Assembly (NCBI RefSeq): GCF_000226095.1 | Contig: NC_016472.1 | Location: 4,154,001 to 4,218,000, forward strand | Length of the DNA: 64,000 nucleotides | Source: Thermothelomyces thermophilus ATCC 42464 | Taxonomy: Eukaryota > Ascomycota > Sordariomycetes > Sordariales > Chaetomiaceae | Direction: 5' to 3' | In this document: one piece after another, positions 14,301 to 23,787 of the stretch | Layout of the letters: the number at the start of each line of letters is the position of its first letter | Numbering within the stretch: position 1 is the stretch's first letter | Made by a program: the position numbers and the translations under genes | The notes under the pieces: generated by a model | What the model was told of the DNA's origin: nothing | What the model saw: the letters and a program-made list of their open reading frames with translations, nothing else | The model's database searches: none

Positions 14301-14360
14301 CAGAAGGACGAGGCCACGGGCAAGAGGGGCGTCAAGATGGAGCTCATCAGCGTTTATTGA
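11326..14360 (+). CDS. dis3: Dis3/Rrp44, catalytic subunit of the RNA exosome
   Basis: Two exons, 11326-11521 and 11590-14360, give 988 aa. The 68-nt intron has a GTGAGC donor, a GCTGAC branch site and a phase-1 junction that restores the conserved link from the Cys-rich CR3 motif (IPCSSRLCRRC) to the PIN domain. The PIN domain starts near residue 85 with the acidic DTNAF (D90) and contains NDRNDRA and NDRDN. Two cold-shock OB folds follow, then the RNB exonuclease domain with the metal-binding aspartates of CQDIDD (D530, D536, D538, D539) and HFTSPIRRYADL. A C-terminal S1 domain ends in KMELISVY. Known: Dis3 is the processive 3'-5' RNase and endonuclease of the nuclear and cytoplasmic exosome, acting in RNA decay and rRNA processing. 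All catalytic acidic positions I can see are present, so the gene looks intact. It converges on NUG1, 544 nt downstream. Confidence 0.96.
11522..11589 (+). other. Single intron of DIS3
   Basis: This GT-AG intron of 68 nt has a canonical GCTGAC branch site 12-17 nt before the acceptor. Read through without splicing, the frame shifts and the PIN domain is lost, so it decides the protein's N-terminus. Confidence 0.88.
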
Positions 14361-14904
14361 GTGACGCCTCGGTGGTGGCCGCCCCCCAACCCCCCCCTCC
14401 ACCCTTTCAAACATGCCAGGGAGTCGTGAACAAGGGAAAACACACATGAGAGGAGGATTGATGATATGATATATCGATCTATCCTGTCTTTTGGGGGGGG
14501 GGAGTTGGCGTGGGTGTGGGATGTTGTTAGTTTTGCTATGCACATTGAGAGGGCAAGGCCAGGTTTTTTTTTTTCTGTTCTGTTCGAAGGGCCGGAAGAA
14601 GAGAAAAAAAGGAAAGCAATCAAAACAAATCCGGGATGATTGCAACTCAAGACATTGCATGAAGCAGTGAGTGTTCTGCCGGACGTCCGTCAAAAGACCT
14701 CAAATGCATGGATGGATGATCATGGGTTTTAACACAATATATTGATTCCTTACCCCGCGCTTTCTCCCGTTCGTTCTACGCACGAGATCTCCTCCGATTT
14801 TCTGACGCCGTAACGCCTCTTAAGAATGAAGAATGGAACACTAAAAAAAAAAAATTGAAGAAATAGTGATCATCTCACGGGGCCAATCCCAACTGGTAGC
14901 CATC
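14361..14904. other. Convergent 3' region between DIS3 and NUG1
   Basis: This interval holds the two 3' ends. It contains T-rich and A-rich stretches on opposite strands, fitting two facing polyadenylation regions, but no specific signal could be assigned. No coding sequence is seen. Confidence 0.5.
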
Positions 14905-16687
14905 TTATTCCATCTCGACCTCCTTCACCTCCCCTGCAGCCGTGGCCGCCTTTGAAGTGCCCTCATCATCGCCCCACAAGCCCTCCAGTTTGAACTCCTC
15001 GGCCCACTGGGTGACAATCACCTTCTGGTCGGGCATGACCTCCTCGCCGGCAATCTTCATACCGCCGCCGCCGCCGCCGCCAGCCTTGGCGTCAGTGACG
15101 CCGGCCACGGGCAGGACGGGCGGCTCGGTCCAGCCCTGTATCCTGCCGTCGCGCCAGTCGGTGATGACGGCCATGGCGGCCGAGGTGATGTTGGGGACGC
15201 CGCCGCGGCCGAGGCGGCCGCGCTTGCGGGCGACCTGGATCAGAAAGTCCATGGTGGCGTCGCCGCTCTCCGGGTTGGGCAGGAGCGGGGGCAGGTCGTA
15301 GACCTGGGTCATGCGCTCCATCAGCTCCGGGGTGGCAGACAGGCGCTTGAGGAGGAGGGTGACGGCGGGGACCGGGTCGTCGATCTGCTTGGGCGGGACG
15401 GCGTTGAGCAGGACCAGGTGGGCGTGCGCCTCGGTCGGGTTCTTGGGCACGAAGGCGCCCGGGGGGGAGCCGGTCGAGGGGAAGACGATGCCCGGGGAGT
15501 CGAGCAGGGTGAGGCGGTTGTCGATCTTGACGGCGCGGATCGAGGTGGTGACGCCCGCCTCGGCGCCGGCGGGGCACGCGGCGCGCTGGCTGCGGGAGCC
15601 GCCGAGGCGGGACAGGAGCGCGTTGATCACGCTGGACTTGCCGACGTTGGGGTAGCCGATGACGCCGACAGAGATGGCGCGCTTGAGGTTGCGGGAGGCG
15701 GCGTAGGACTTGAGGGCGCGCAAGAGGGCGGAGCTGGTGCTCTGGACGGTGATGTCGCGGTGGTTGAACGTGTGGGCGTTGGGGGCCGGGCTGGAGGCGC
15801 GCAGGGGGAGGGTAGGGAAGAAGCGGCGCAGGTGGGTGAGCCAGCCGCGCAGGACGGGGGGCGGGATCAGGTCGACCTTGTTGAGGATCAGGATCAGCCG
15901 CTTGCCGCCGCCGGCCGCGGCCATGACCGCCCGCTCGACGTCGCGCGAGCGTGTGCCTTCAGGATCGCGGGCGTCGAGAACGTAGAGGACGACGTCGGCC
16001 TGCTCGACGACCTGCTTGAAGACTTTGTCGTAGGCCTTCCGTGACGAGGCGCCGCCCGGTACCTCAATGACAGCGCCGTCTTCATCATCATCGTCGTCGT
16101 CGTCGTCATCGTCGCTGTCGTCATCCTCGTCCTCGTCCATCTCGTCGCCGCTCTGCAGTTCCTTTTCATACTGCTCGGCACTCTTCTTGGCGCTAGCGAT
16201 GAGCGCAGCTAGGGGGTTTGACTCGTCAATGTCGCTGGCGTCCTCGTCCATGGCGTCGTCCGAGCCCTCTCCTTCAAACTCTTCGGCCACGTCATCCGCG
16301 TCCATGCGCTCGTCGCCTTCGCTCTTCTCGGCCTGGGCCGTGCTAGCCTTGGCCAGCTCGCGACGGCGCTGCTGCTCCTCCTTCTTGCGGATGCGGGTCT
16401 CCTCGATCTGGTGCAGGAGCTTCTCCTTGTAAGGGAATAGGTTGGGGATACCGGGGTCCTTCTTCAGCTTGCTTCGCCATTGCGGGTTCTTCTTGGCGAG
16501 CTTTCTGGCCTTGCGCTGCTTCGCGGCTGACGCCTTTTCAATCTTGTGCCGCAACCGAACGGGCGTCCGCTTGGACTTGGGCTCTGGGAAGGAAAAAAAA
16601 AATGGTTAGCGTCTTGGGAGGACAATTGGGGCTCTCTGTTCATCCAACCACCCACTGACTTTTTGGTTTGTTTATTGACCCTGCCAT
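14905..16687 (-). CDS. nug1: Nug1/GNL3-type circularly permuted nucleolar GTPase
   Basis: Exon 1 is 16687-16660 (28 nt) and exon 2 is 16583-14905, giving 568 aa. The 76-nt intron (GTCAGT donor, TTCCCAG acceptor) joins in phase 1 to make KPKKPKSKRTPVRLRHKIEK. The basic N-terminal coiled-coil region (LRHKIEK, KKNPQWRSKLKKDPGIPNLFPYKEK) is typical of the GNL3 N-domain. An acidic Asp/Glu stretch follows. The permuted G domain then reads DARDPEGTRS (G5-like), LILNKVDL (G4), GYPNVGKSS (G1) and LLDSPGI (G3). Known: the YlqF/YawG-type permuted GTPases of this class act in nucleolar maturation and nuclear export of the 60S pre-ribosome. The tiny first exon is the uncertain part, because the downstream frame has no plausible ATG preserving the conserved residues. 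Transcription starts 781 nt from the divergent HAD gene, so the promoter is probably shared. Confidence 0.9.
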
Positions 16688-17468
16688 TGTCGAGGAGTTC
16701 TTTGGCTTTTATTCAAGGTGCCGACCTAACTGGGGGGGCCGCTGCGATGGAGATGCACGTTCTCAAAAAAATTAGCCGTGTCGCTGCTGTGGTTGCAGCG
16801 CCAGAAAAGTTTGTGCCGGAGCACACCGCCCCGATAAGGCAGCTTATCGCGTCGACACCCCACTCTGCCCCTCACCCAGAACGAGCTTTCCTGAGCTTCT
16901 TGCTGCTCTAACACAACAACCCACCAAATTGCATTGCTGGGGCCGACACCTTGGGCACTGACGGAGTCCGGGTCCGGAGTACCCAGCCAAAGATTCCACC
17001 CGCTCTGTAATGGGCCAATTGGAACAGATTTGAACGGCAGCAGAGCGCGCAATGGGTCATGGCAAGTAAGCCAGGAGGGTTAGAGTTAGAGGCGATCATT
17101 GAATTGGCGGCGGAGTTACCTGATTCGTCTAAGGCAAGGAGTTGCTCATCTCGTTGAGGGCACTCCGACAAAGTCCCCGCCGGGGGTTTGTTCTAATCCG
17201 CGCCGCAACGTAATCGAGACAAACTTTGTGAAGAACCTTCTTCGGCGTAGTGTTCAAATACGGTTTCTGAACAAAGCAACGAACTCAACTCAACCTTCCT
17301 GCCGATTCTTCCTGTTACAACACCTGTTACAACATATCCCGACGCCTTGCGCCCAACCGACCCAACTTTGGTCCATATTCATTCTCAGATTTCGTGGAAC
17401 ATCTCTTCCTACCAGCGCCAGACTATCCCTACCAGTTTAGACTACTCATTGCGCAGCTTGCAGACAGC
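16688..17468. promoter_or_regulatory. Divergent promoter region of NUG1 and the HAD phosphatase
   Basis: This is 781 nt between two outward-facing start codons. No coding sequence is recognised. It must hold both 5' UTRs and promoters, but no individual element could be assigned with confidence. Confidence 0.5.
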
Positions 17469-18805
17469 ATGGGAAGCGCGGAGCCGGCAGCATCCGCCTT
17501 TGCGGCGCCACCAGAGTCCGTCACGTTCGACGGCCTCCTGTTCGATATGGACGGCACAATCATCGACTCGACCGACGCCGTCGTCAAGCACTGGCAGGCG
17601 TGAGGCCCCCCCCCCCCCCCCCCGGAACGGCCCTCGGGGTTTGGAGGGTTGTCCCCCCCCTTGGTGTGCCCTAGGACGTCGGCTGATTCGCATTTCCCAA
17701 ACAGGATCGGCCGGGAAATAGGAGTCGAGCCCGAAGTTATCCTGCAGTGAGTGTTGACAAATACATACGTGCCTATCTGTAGATATTTTCGCCTCGTCCC
17801 ATTGCTCGGAGCTGACCGTCATGTCCCCCCAGGACTTCTCACGGACGGAGAACCATCGATACCCTCCAACTCTTGGCCCCTGAGAAGGCAAACTGGGAGT
17901 GTGAGTAACTCACCTGTTTTTGCCGTTCCAGAGAAGGGGTAGGGAGAGGGAGGGACGGGGAAGGACGCTCTCTGGTCACGGTGCCAGGTCGGCTCTACTG
18001 TTCTCAAGACCCCTGTAGAGGGCAAAGGGGTTGGGGGGATTTGGGTTCTGGCTCGTGGTTTCCGGCGGCCGGGAGAAGAGAGGAGGAATTTGGTGTTTAG
18101 ATCCGAGATGACGGCGACTAACCATCTGCTCACCCATACGACAACCACCAACAGACGTCAAGCAAATGGAGGGTCTCCTGCCCAAGCTCTACGGAAACGA
18201 CGCCGTCGAGATTCCCGGCGCCCGCGCTCTCCTGCAAGACCTAATCGCCCAGTCCGCGCCGTGGACCATTGTCACGTCGGGGAGTCTTCCGCTCGTATCT
18301 GGCGTAAGTTTGGTCTCTTCGAGCCCCGTCTTGTCTCTACTTTCTTTTCTTCCTTTTACCTTTGCTTTTCCTCTTCCTTTCGGCAAAAAAAAAAAAAAGC
18401 AATACAATATCGAATGTGAATCGGCATGCTAAGCTCGCCCGGGGCATATGCGAACAGTGGCTCACCGTCCTCAACCTCCCGACCCCTCCCCACCTGGTAA
18501 CGGCCGAGTCCGTGGCCGTCGGGAAGCCGGACCCGGCCTGCTACCGGCTCGGGCGGGAACGTCTCGGCATCAGCGGCGCCGAGAAGCAGGTCCTCGTCCT
18601 CGAGGACAGCCCCGCCGGCATCCGGGCCGGCAAGGCGGCCGGGTGCAAGGTGCTCGCCGTGGTCACCAGCCATACGGTCGAGCAGGTGCTGGGCGCCGAG
18701 CCCGACTGGGTGGTCCGTGACCTGTCGTCCCTGAGGTTGGTCAGCGTGGAGGGCGGCAGGGTGACGCTGGAGATCCGGGATGCGTTGCTTGTCAAGACGG
18801 AGTAA
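17469..18805 (+). CDS. HAD-superfamily phosphatase, glycerol-3-phosphatase/2-deoxyglucose-6-phosphatase type
   Basis: Five exons, 17469-17599, 17705-17746, 17833-17900, 18155-18303 and 18458-18805, give 245 aa, the usual length for this cytosolic family. Motif I is LLFDMDGT (nucleophile D26, acid D28). The cap region carries LQTSHGRRTIDTLQ. Motif II is IVTSGS, motif III is VGKPDP, and motif IV is VLEDSPAGI. Known: such enzymes dephosphorylate small phospho-sugars or glycerol-3-phosphate using an aspartyl-phosphate intermediate, and the yeast GPP and DOG enzymes are examples. The substrate cannot be told from sequence. I chose the acceptor before TGG at 18458 because it gives PLVSG-WLTVLNLP as in homologues; an upstream AG at 18433 would keep frame and add eight residues. 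Intron 1 contains an 18-C homopolymer, a likely place for sequencing-length error but outside coding DNA. Confidence 0.9.
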
Positions 18806-20860
18806 GAGGGATTCTAGAGTTTAGAGAAGGAAAAGAAAAACAGGAAAAAAAAAAAAGAGCATGGGAAGCGGAAGCTTGGATGAGATACTTTGTGCAACCG
18901 GAGGTCAACAATTCAAGGCGGAATGCGCCCAGAGGGCGACAAGCCAAACCAGGGGCGGGAAGTACCCTTGCTCTCCTTGCTGGCCAGGCATGGCGGTGAG
19001 CGGCTTTTGGTTGCTTACACTACTTTACACAGTAAAGTGGTCCTTGTTTCGGTTAGGGAATCGAGGGGATGGGGACGGGACGTTCGTGCTTGCAAAAAAC
19101 TTACAGGATACAGGCTCGTTCCGCGCGGCCGCTGGGAAGTGCGCGCTTATCCAACGGATCATGTCGGCGAGAGCAGCGAGCATCCCCACCCAAGCCGGTG
19201 GGCAGTCTTGGTTCAGTCCTCAGCCATTGTTCTAAAGAGATTCGGCGCTCAACCCGTACCTGGGCACTTCACCTCAACTTTTTACCCTCGGCCATCTCGA
19301 CTTCACTCAACCGGAAGCGGGGCAATCTATCACCCGCCGGCCTCTCCTGGAAATCCATTCTATGTTCAACCTTCATCCTTCACTCTGTTCCTATTCCCAG
19401 CCGGCCCTCTTTCAACTCCTCAACCCCGCTTTCAGCTCGGTTGCGTATGTCTCGCTCTGGACGTCTGCTCCTCCGCACACTTGCATGAACAGAGTGCATT
19501 TTCTGAGTCAGCCATGTCTTAGGTTTTACAGGAATCCAATGCCCGCCGAAAAAAAAAAAAGACTGACTTGCCCTCCGGGGAGTCATTCGCGACTCGAGGC
19601 TGAGAAACAACGCAGGGCGCGGTCGGGATGCGGAGGGAGCGGGCCGAGTCCAGGGGCGGCGCGCGAGGGCGACGGTGAGGATGACCCGTTCAGCATGACC
19701 CGTTCAGGGTTCACTGTCACTCTCGACACTCAGCGCGTGAGGACGCATGTCTTACAGTATGTTTCTTATTTTGTTACATACATCCAGAAATACGGAGTCA
19801 TCCGTACACATGTATGCCTGCATGTATGTATGTATGTACAGTAACATGTATGTACAGTACAGTACCCAAGCAACAACCTAACTTAGCGCTCGGCCAGATC
19901 CCCCCGGAGCGGGCTGTGTTCTAGTTTGTGAGTCCTACTGAGGGCAGTGGAAAGCCTTATCATTCACGTCCCTGCTGCCTTCGGCGGCTCGCTCTCCCTG
20001 GTCCGTCGTCCGGGGTTAAAACTTGGCAATGTCCGTGCTCATAAATTACCCCGGAAGCAAGCTCGAGAAGGAGGGAGCCAAAAGGAAAGAAAAGAAAGGG
20101 AAGGGGAAAAAATAGATAAAAAAAGAAAGGAAAGGGAACAAAAGAGAAGGATGGAAGTGCCGAGGCGTGGAGGAGTCCAGAATCCTGGAGAGTCTAGGCC
20201 TTCTTGGCCACCTGACGTCTCGCTCACATACACACTCTCTCACTCTCGCGTGTCCCACCTGCGTCAATCAAGCGTGGAGAAGGCGGGCGCTGCCGCCGTC
20301 GCAACTCTTGCCGTCATTGTCTCTCTCTGTCTCTCTCTGTCTGATCGGTTCCGAGAGAACGAGTGTGGCAAGGATGTGTGCCGTCCTCGTGGGGGAGTGA
20401 GAAAAAAGAGAAAAAGGGGGGGGGAGGGGGCAGGCGAGGAGGCTTGGTGGTACTTTGGTGTGCTTGGGCTGGGGCTGGCGCTAACATATGCGGGGCGAGG
20501 CGGGCTGGACCGACTCAGCTGATACGGATGTACGGATTACACAGTAGAAACATAAGAAGAAAAGGCAAAGAGAGTACTTCGTACGGAGTAGTGTACCCCA
20601 GTCGCGGAGCTCGTCCATTTTAGTTAACCTCTCTGCTCGGTTTCGCATTTTGTGTTGTGCCAGACTGAGCGAGTGGTAGGCCCTCTTTCAAGCTGAGAGA
20701 AAATCGCCTCGACCTTTTGCATGTTTGCCTAGGTACTACTAGTATGTATTGTGTACAGATACCTAGTTACGGAATGCAGTAATCCGTATGTACTTCCCTC
20801 ACATACAAGGTACGTACAGAATAGGACAGTCCATACATCCATCTTGTACATCTTCCAACT

Positions 20861-20862
<2 letters not shown>

Positions 20863-20897
<35 letters not shown>
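20863..20897 (+). repeat. Poly(A) tract of 35 A
   Basis: This is an uninterrupted run of 35 A on the plus strand in otherwise mixed sequence. It could be a simple homopolymer or the tail of a retroposed sequence; no retroelement body is recognised 5' of it. Confidence 0.8.
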
Positions 20898-20899
<2 letters not shown>

Positions 20900-21044
20900 A
20901 GATTTCTTATTGCAGCCGAGATGCTCGGGTCACATTGTGGCCGTAGATGGGACAAGCATCCTATTGTAACGGTTGCCTCCTGCAGTGCATGGACAGAAAT
21001 ATGGAATGGCACAGTTGTTGTCGGTGTATGTGTACTGCGTAATA

Positions 21045-21092
21045 ATACATACATACATACATACATACATACATACATACATACATACATAC
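21045..21092. repeat. (ATAC)n microsatellite, 12 units
   Basis: Perfect ATAC tandem units extend over 48 nt. This is the longest tetranucleotide array in the window, and it belongs to the same TATG/CATA class as the arrays at 8.37, 19.83 and 33.24 kb. Confidence 0.92.
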
Positions 21093-21679
21093 ACAATTAC
21101 ATGAATACAAAGATTATACACACAAACATCCTCTGGTGTTCATGAGTACAGGGCGACCCCGGCACCTCAACCGGACAACGAACGCTGCGAGATCGCACTC
21201 ATTTCATTTTTTTTTCGAGGGAGGTCCCTTGAGGCCAGGCAACGGCGGATAGCTAGCTGGCCTGAAAGTTACACTGCAAGTCCGTTTCTGGAGAGAGGGA
21301 GGGGAAAAAAAGGGATTGACGAACGCTTGCAAATCATCCGTCAGACATTTCGTGTATCCATAGAGTACTTTGGTCGGCGATTTGCGTAACGCCAGGACAG
21401 GCTGGAAGACATCCCGTTCCTGCAGGTTCGCACTCTTCTCTCCCCACGAATGAAAAAAGAAAACAGACACAGCTGCGGCTGGTGTAGCGGCCGTGTCACC
21501 CAAACCGGCGCTCACTTGCCCGGCTCCTCGACAAGGTTCAGCTTGTCCACTTGATGCCCACTTGGAAATTTTCCCGACTTTCTCGCCTCCTGTCTTGTCG
21601 TGCGGTTCGATGCGAGCAATCACGGTTCCATACCCTAGCGAGCAGCGTAGGGTATATAGGTAAGGTAGGTATGTACCGG

Positions 21680-21708
21680 TGTACTGTATGTACTGTACAT
21701 ACAGTACA
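21680..21708. repeat. Perfect palindrome, 14-nt arms with 1-nt centre
   Basis: The left arm TGTACTGTATGTAC (21680-21693) and its exact reverse complement (21695-21708) flank a single T. It can form a hairpin or cruciform, or be a dyad binding site. Related shorter dyads lie at 8390-8406 and 33115-33140. Confidence 0.9.
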
Positions 21709-22269
21709 GCGTACTATGTTTGTACAGCGTACTAAGCAGGCGATCAAGCGGAAGAGAACGTCCGTAGCGAGATAGTTATTAGCGCGTAAAGAGAAAAAAA
21801 GCTCCGAGGCTGCATCCCGCAGTGATTCCGTTCTTGACAGTGTAACGGCGCAATGCTGCGTTTCCATACACTCCTCCGTAGTCCATCTCTCAGCCACCCT
21901 TAACCCCTGACTGCTCTATTCCTCCCAGTGGGGATTGGATGCAGACCGGATTTGACGTGAAGTTTCCCTTTTCTTCGTGAATGAAAACAATGGAAGACGA
22001 AAGAAAGACGGTGCTCTAGAAGCAGCTGATGAGGCTCACAAGCCGAAAGCCATGCCGAAATGAAGTTTGATTGCGCTCCCCGTGGCATGACACGCACCTT
22101 TCCCATCCCGACCACGTCCCCAAGTCTACATACACCCTAGCTGTGGCGTAGCGTGGCATCAGGAGCGCAGTTTTCGCAGCGAAGAATAGCCAAACGTTCT
22201 ATGACGGACCCATTCCCCGGGGGATCCAAGCCTGCATCTCGCATCTTTTCTTCTCATTTGGGGCTTGTA

Positions 22270-22296
22270 CAGTGGGGTCAGAAAAGTGTTTGCCCA
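22270..22296 (+). repeat. Left terminal inverted repeat of Tc1-like copy A
   Basis: It starts CAGTGGGGTCAG and is preceded by the TA target dinucleotide. It matches the reverse complement of 23222-23248 apart from transition changes. Confidence 0.85.
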
Positions 22297-22388
22297 CCCA
22301 CTTTTTCCACCCTCCAACTTCAAAGACATACAGAACACGCAAAACAGGGCCAAACTGCCACCAAATTAATATTACAACTATAGCTATT

Positions 22389-23109
22389 TCAGTACTTGAT
22401 TAGGCCACCTTGTGATTGAGCCAAAAGATCTATCCTTTTCCCTATACCTATAGTCAAATTGACCAGGAATTCAACAGGTATTTAGCTCCAGACTTCCTAT
22501 AATACTGTAGCCATCTGAGCCACTGTCTTAATCCGATACCGCCTTTCAGAGATTCTTATCTTTATCTAGTGCTGGATATTTTTAATTGTACTAAGGTCTG
22601 GGCTCTATAGTGGCCATTAGAGTAGCCGAACCTCCGTAGCCCTCTTTAACAGTTAAATGACCCCCCGTGGTAATATATTACCCTATCCTCTTATAACTAT
22701 ACCCTAGAGCCATACATTGATCTTATCTTATTATAAAAAGGAAGGAAGTGTGGTATAAAGATCTGGTTAGTATATTTGAGTCAGTTTTACCAGGTACCCT
22801 AGGACAGGGTGATATAAGTAATTTAAGGGTATCTATTTAGTTAATTATTATATGCCGTAGAAGGTGCCGGATAGCTTGGTCATCTAACTTATAAAGTCTT
22901 CCGGATCTAGGCTTTGATTAGAACGGCTTGTCGGCTCTATTAGTAAGGTTACGTTTAACTTTCGAGATAGTATAGTTAATAGTCCGTTTTAACAAGCCGG
23001 TACGGGCTGTAATTATACCTCCTTTCAATCTAGCCAAATGGAAGCTGTAAATTAGAGATATCTAGGCTTCTATAAGTTCCTGATAAGTAGTCTTTGGTCT
23101 AGTAGCCAT
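22389..23109 (-). pseudogene. Decayed Tc1/mariner transposase of copy A
   Basis: The reading begins at 23109 with MATRPKTTYQELIEA, then an in-frame stop. A helix-turn-helix-like N-terminal part follows, with RTINYTISKVKRN and KPRSGRLYKLDDQAIRHLL resembling the paired HTH region of Tc1 transposases. A degraded SPDLSTIKNI corresponds to the family motif SPDLNPIENLW, and the frame ends GGLIKY-stop. About 721 nt remain against roughly 1,030 for a full transposase. The block around the second catalytic aspartate is not visible, so an internal deletion is inferred in addition to RIP stops and a net frameshift. It is non-functional. Confidence 0.8.
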
Positions 23110-23221
23110 CTTATAGTATTGAAGAGGAGGTTAAAGATAGAAAAGTCGGCATAACCATCGTTAAAGTTAAAGAGGGGTAGTTAGTTAACCTGATTTAGAA
23201 GTGGATTTACCAGGGTTAAAG

Positions 23222-23248
23222 TAGGTAAACACTTTTCTAACCCTACTA
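23222..23248 (-). repeat. Right terminal inverted repeat of Tc1-like copy A
   Basis: Its reverse complement aligns with 22270-22296. Differences are transitions such as CAGTGGGG to TAGTAGGG, matching RIP. The TA target duplication follows at 23249-23250. Confidence 0.85.
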
Positions 23249-23256
23249 TACTAGTA

Positions 23257-23297
23257 TACCTCTTCTAGCATTATTAATCCTAATACGATACATGCCC
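23257..23297 (+). repeat. Left terminal inverted repeat of copy B
   Basis: It begins TACCTCTTCTAGCATTATT. Its reverse complement aligns along its length with 31001-31041, with a handful of transition differences from RIP on this side. Confidence 0.8.
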
Positions 23298-23377
23298 TAT
23301 AACTAACGCAAATCAGAAAAGTAGCCAAGAAGTATAGATATAACTAAGCCAATACAAATTTCTATAATATAGAAGTA

Positions 23378-23433
23378 TTAATACCTAGTCTCTACCCCCT
23401 AGTTTTTGCTAGCCATTAAGGCATTAAGTGTAC
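23378..23433 (-). pseudogene. C-terminal end of copy B transposase
   Basis: On the minus strand this reads NALMASKN-stop-GVETRY-stop, a plausible Tc1-family C-terminus with one TGG-to-TAG type stop. It continues the fragment at 30675-30990 after removal of the LTR element, with a few codons missing or obscured at the junction. The assignment rests on position and frame as well as similarity. Confidence 0.55.
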
Positions 23434-23765
23434 TAATATAATATACTAGCCTTATAGCATCCACAGATAAGCGTACAATATTTTATTCGACTACCTTAGG
23501 GAGGAAAAAGAGAAAAAATACAAAAGTCATATAGAGGAGTGCCTTTTAACCAATATATACGTATATAGCCTAGGTAGGGCCCGGTTAGGCTCCGGGTCGG
23601 GCGCTAACCAGGCCCTAGCCGCGTATCCACCGGACGAGTTACGAACGAGTAACGAACGCTCTACGGACCCGTGAGGCGTACCGGAGTAGGGCGGGGTAGG
23701 TCCATTCTAGTGCCCGGGTAAAGCCCGGGCATTGTCTAGCCTAGATGTAGCCCGGGCCTATAACA
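23434..23765 (-). repeat. 3' LTR of the gypsy element
   Basis: It is a direct repeat of 30344-30674, about 332 nt, with a well-preserved GC-rich core (GGGCCCGGTTAGGCTCCGGG). Differences are mostly transitions. The exact left edge is uncertain by several bases because similarity to the other LTR fades in an AT run. Confidence 0.88.
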
Positions 23766-23767
23766 TA

Positions 23768-23787
23768 CCCCCCCCCTTCTCTTTTTG
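23768..23787 (-). other. Polypurine tract of the gypsy element
   Basis: On the minus strand this reads AAAAAGAGAAGGGGGGGGG, ending two bases before the TGTTATAGG start of the 3' LTR. This is the expected primer site for plus-strand DNA synthesis, and it fixes the element's orientation. Confidence 0.85.

Larger units (their letters stand above)
18806..22267. other. Gene-free DNA between the HAD gene and the transposon island
   Basis: I see no gene in this 3.5 kb. It contains purine-rich tracts (20060-20160), TATGTA runs (19822-19860), a 35-A run, an ATAC microsatellite, a long palindrome and several TACGGAGTA-type motifs. Composition is normal until the transposon boundary at 22268, where the sequence abruptly becomes AT-rich. 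Confidence 0.5.
22270..23248 (-). mobile_element. RIP-mutated, internally deleted Tc1/mariner element (copy A)
   Basis: The element is bounded by TA dinucleotides (22268-22269 and 23249-23250). Its ends are inverted repeats of about 27 nt, beginning CAGTGGGGTCAGAAAAGTG on the left; the right end differs almost only by C-to-T or G-to-A changes, as RIP produces. At 979 bp it is shorter than a typical 1.3-1.9 kb autonomous element. A decayed transposase runs on the minus strand. CpA is nearly absent inside, while flanking host DNA is normal, so the left boundary is sharp. Confidence 0.85.

Noticed and set aside
12365-14449. 694-codon open frame on the plus strand in another frame of DIS3
   Set aside because: It overlaps the verified RNB/S1 coding frame, and its Arg/Ala/Gly/Pro-rich translation is typical of shadow frames.
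12039-14693. 884-codon open frame on the minus strand
   Set aside because: It is antisense to the DIS3 coding sequence, and its Leu/Arg/Val/Asp-rich translation is what GC-rich third positions produce. No family features are seen.
15418-16044. 208-codon plus-strand frame within NUG1
   Set aside because: It is antisense to the permuted GTPase domain; its Gly/Asp/Val-rich translation has no motif.
23429-23433. TGTAC as the left edge of the gypsy LTR
   Set aside because: It gives a TG...CA-like end but has no counterpart in the other LTR; similarity begins at about 23434, and no target duplication decided the edge.
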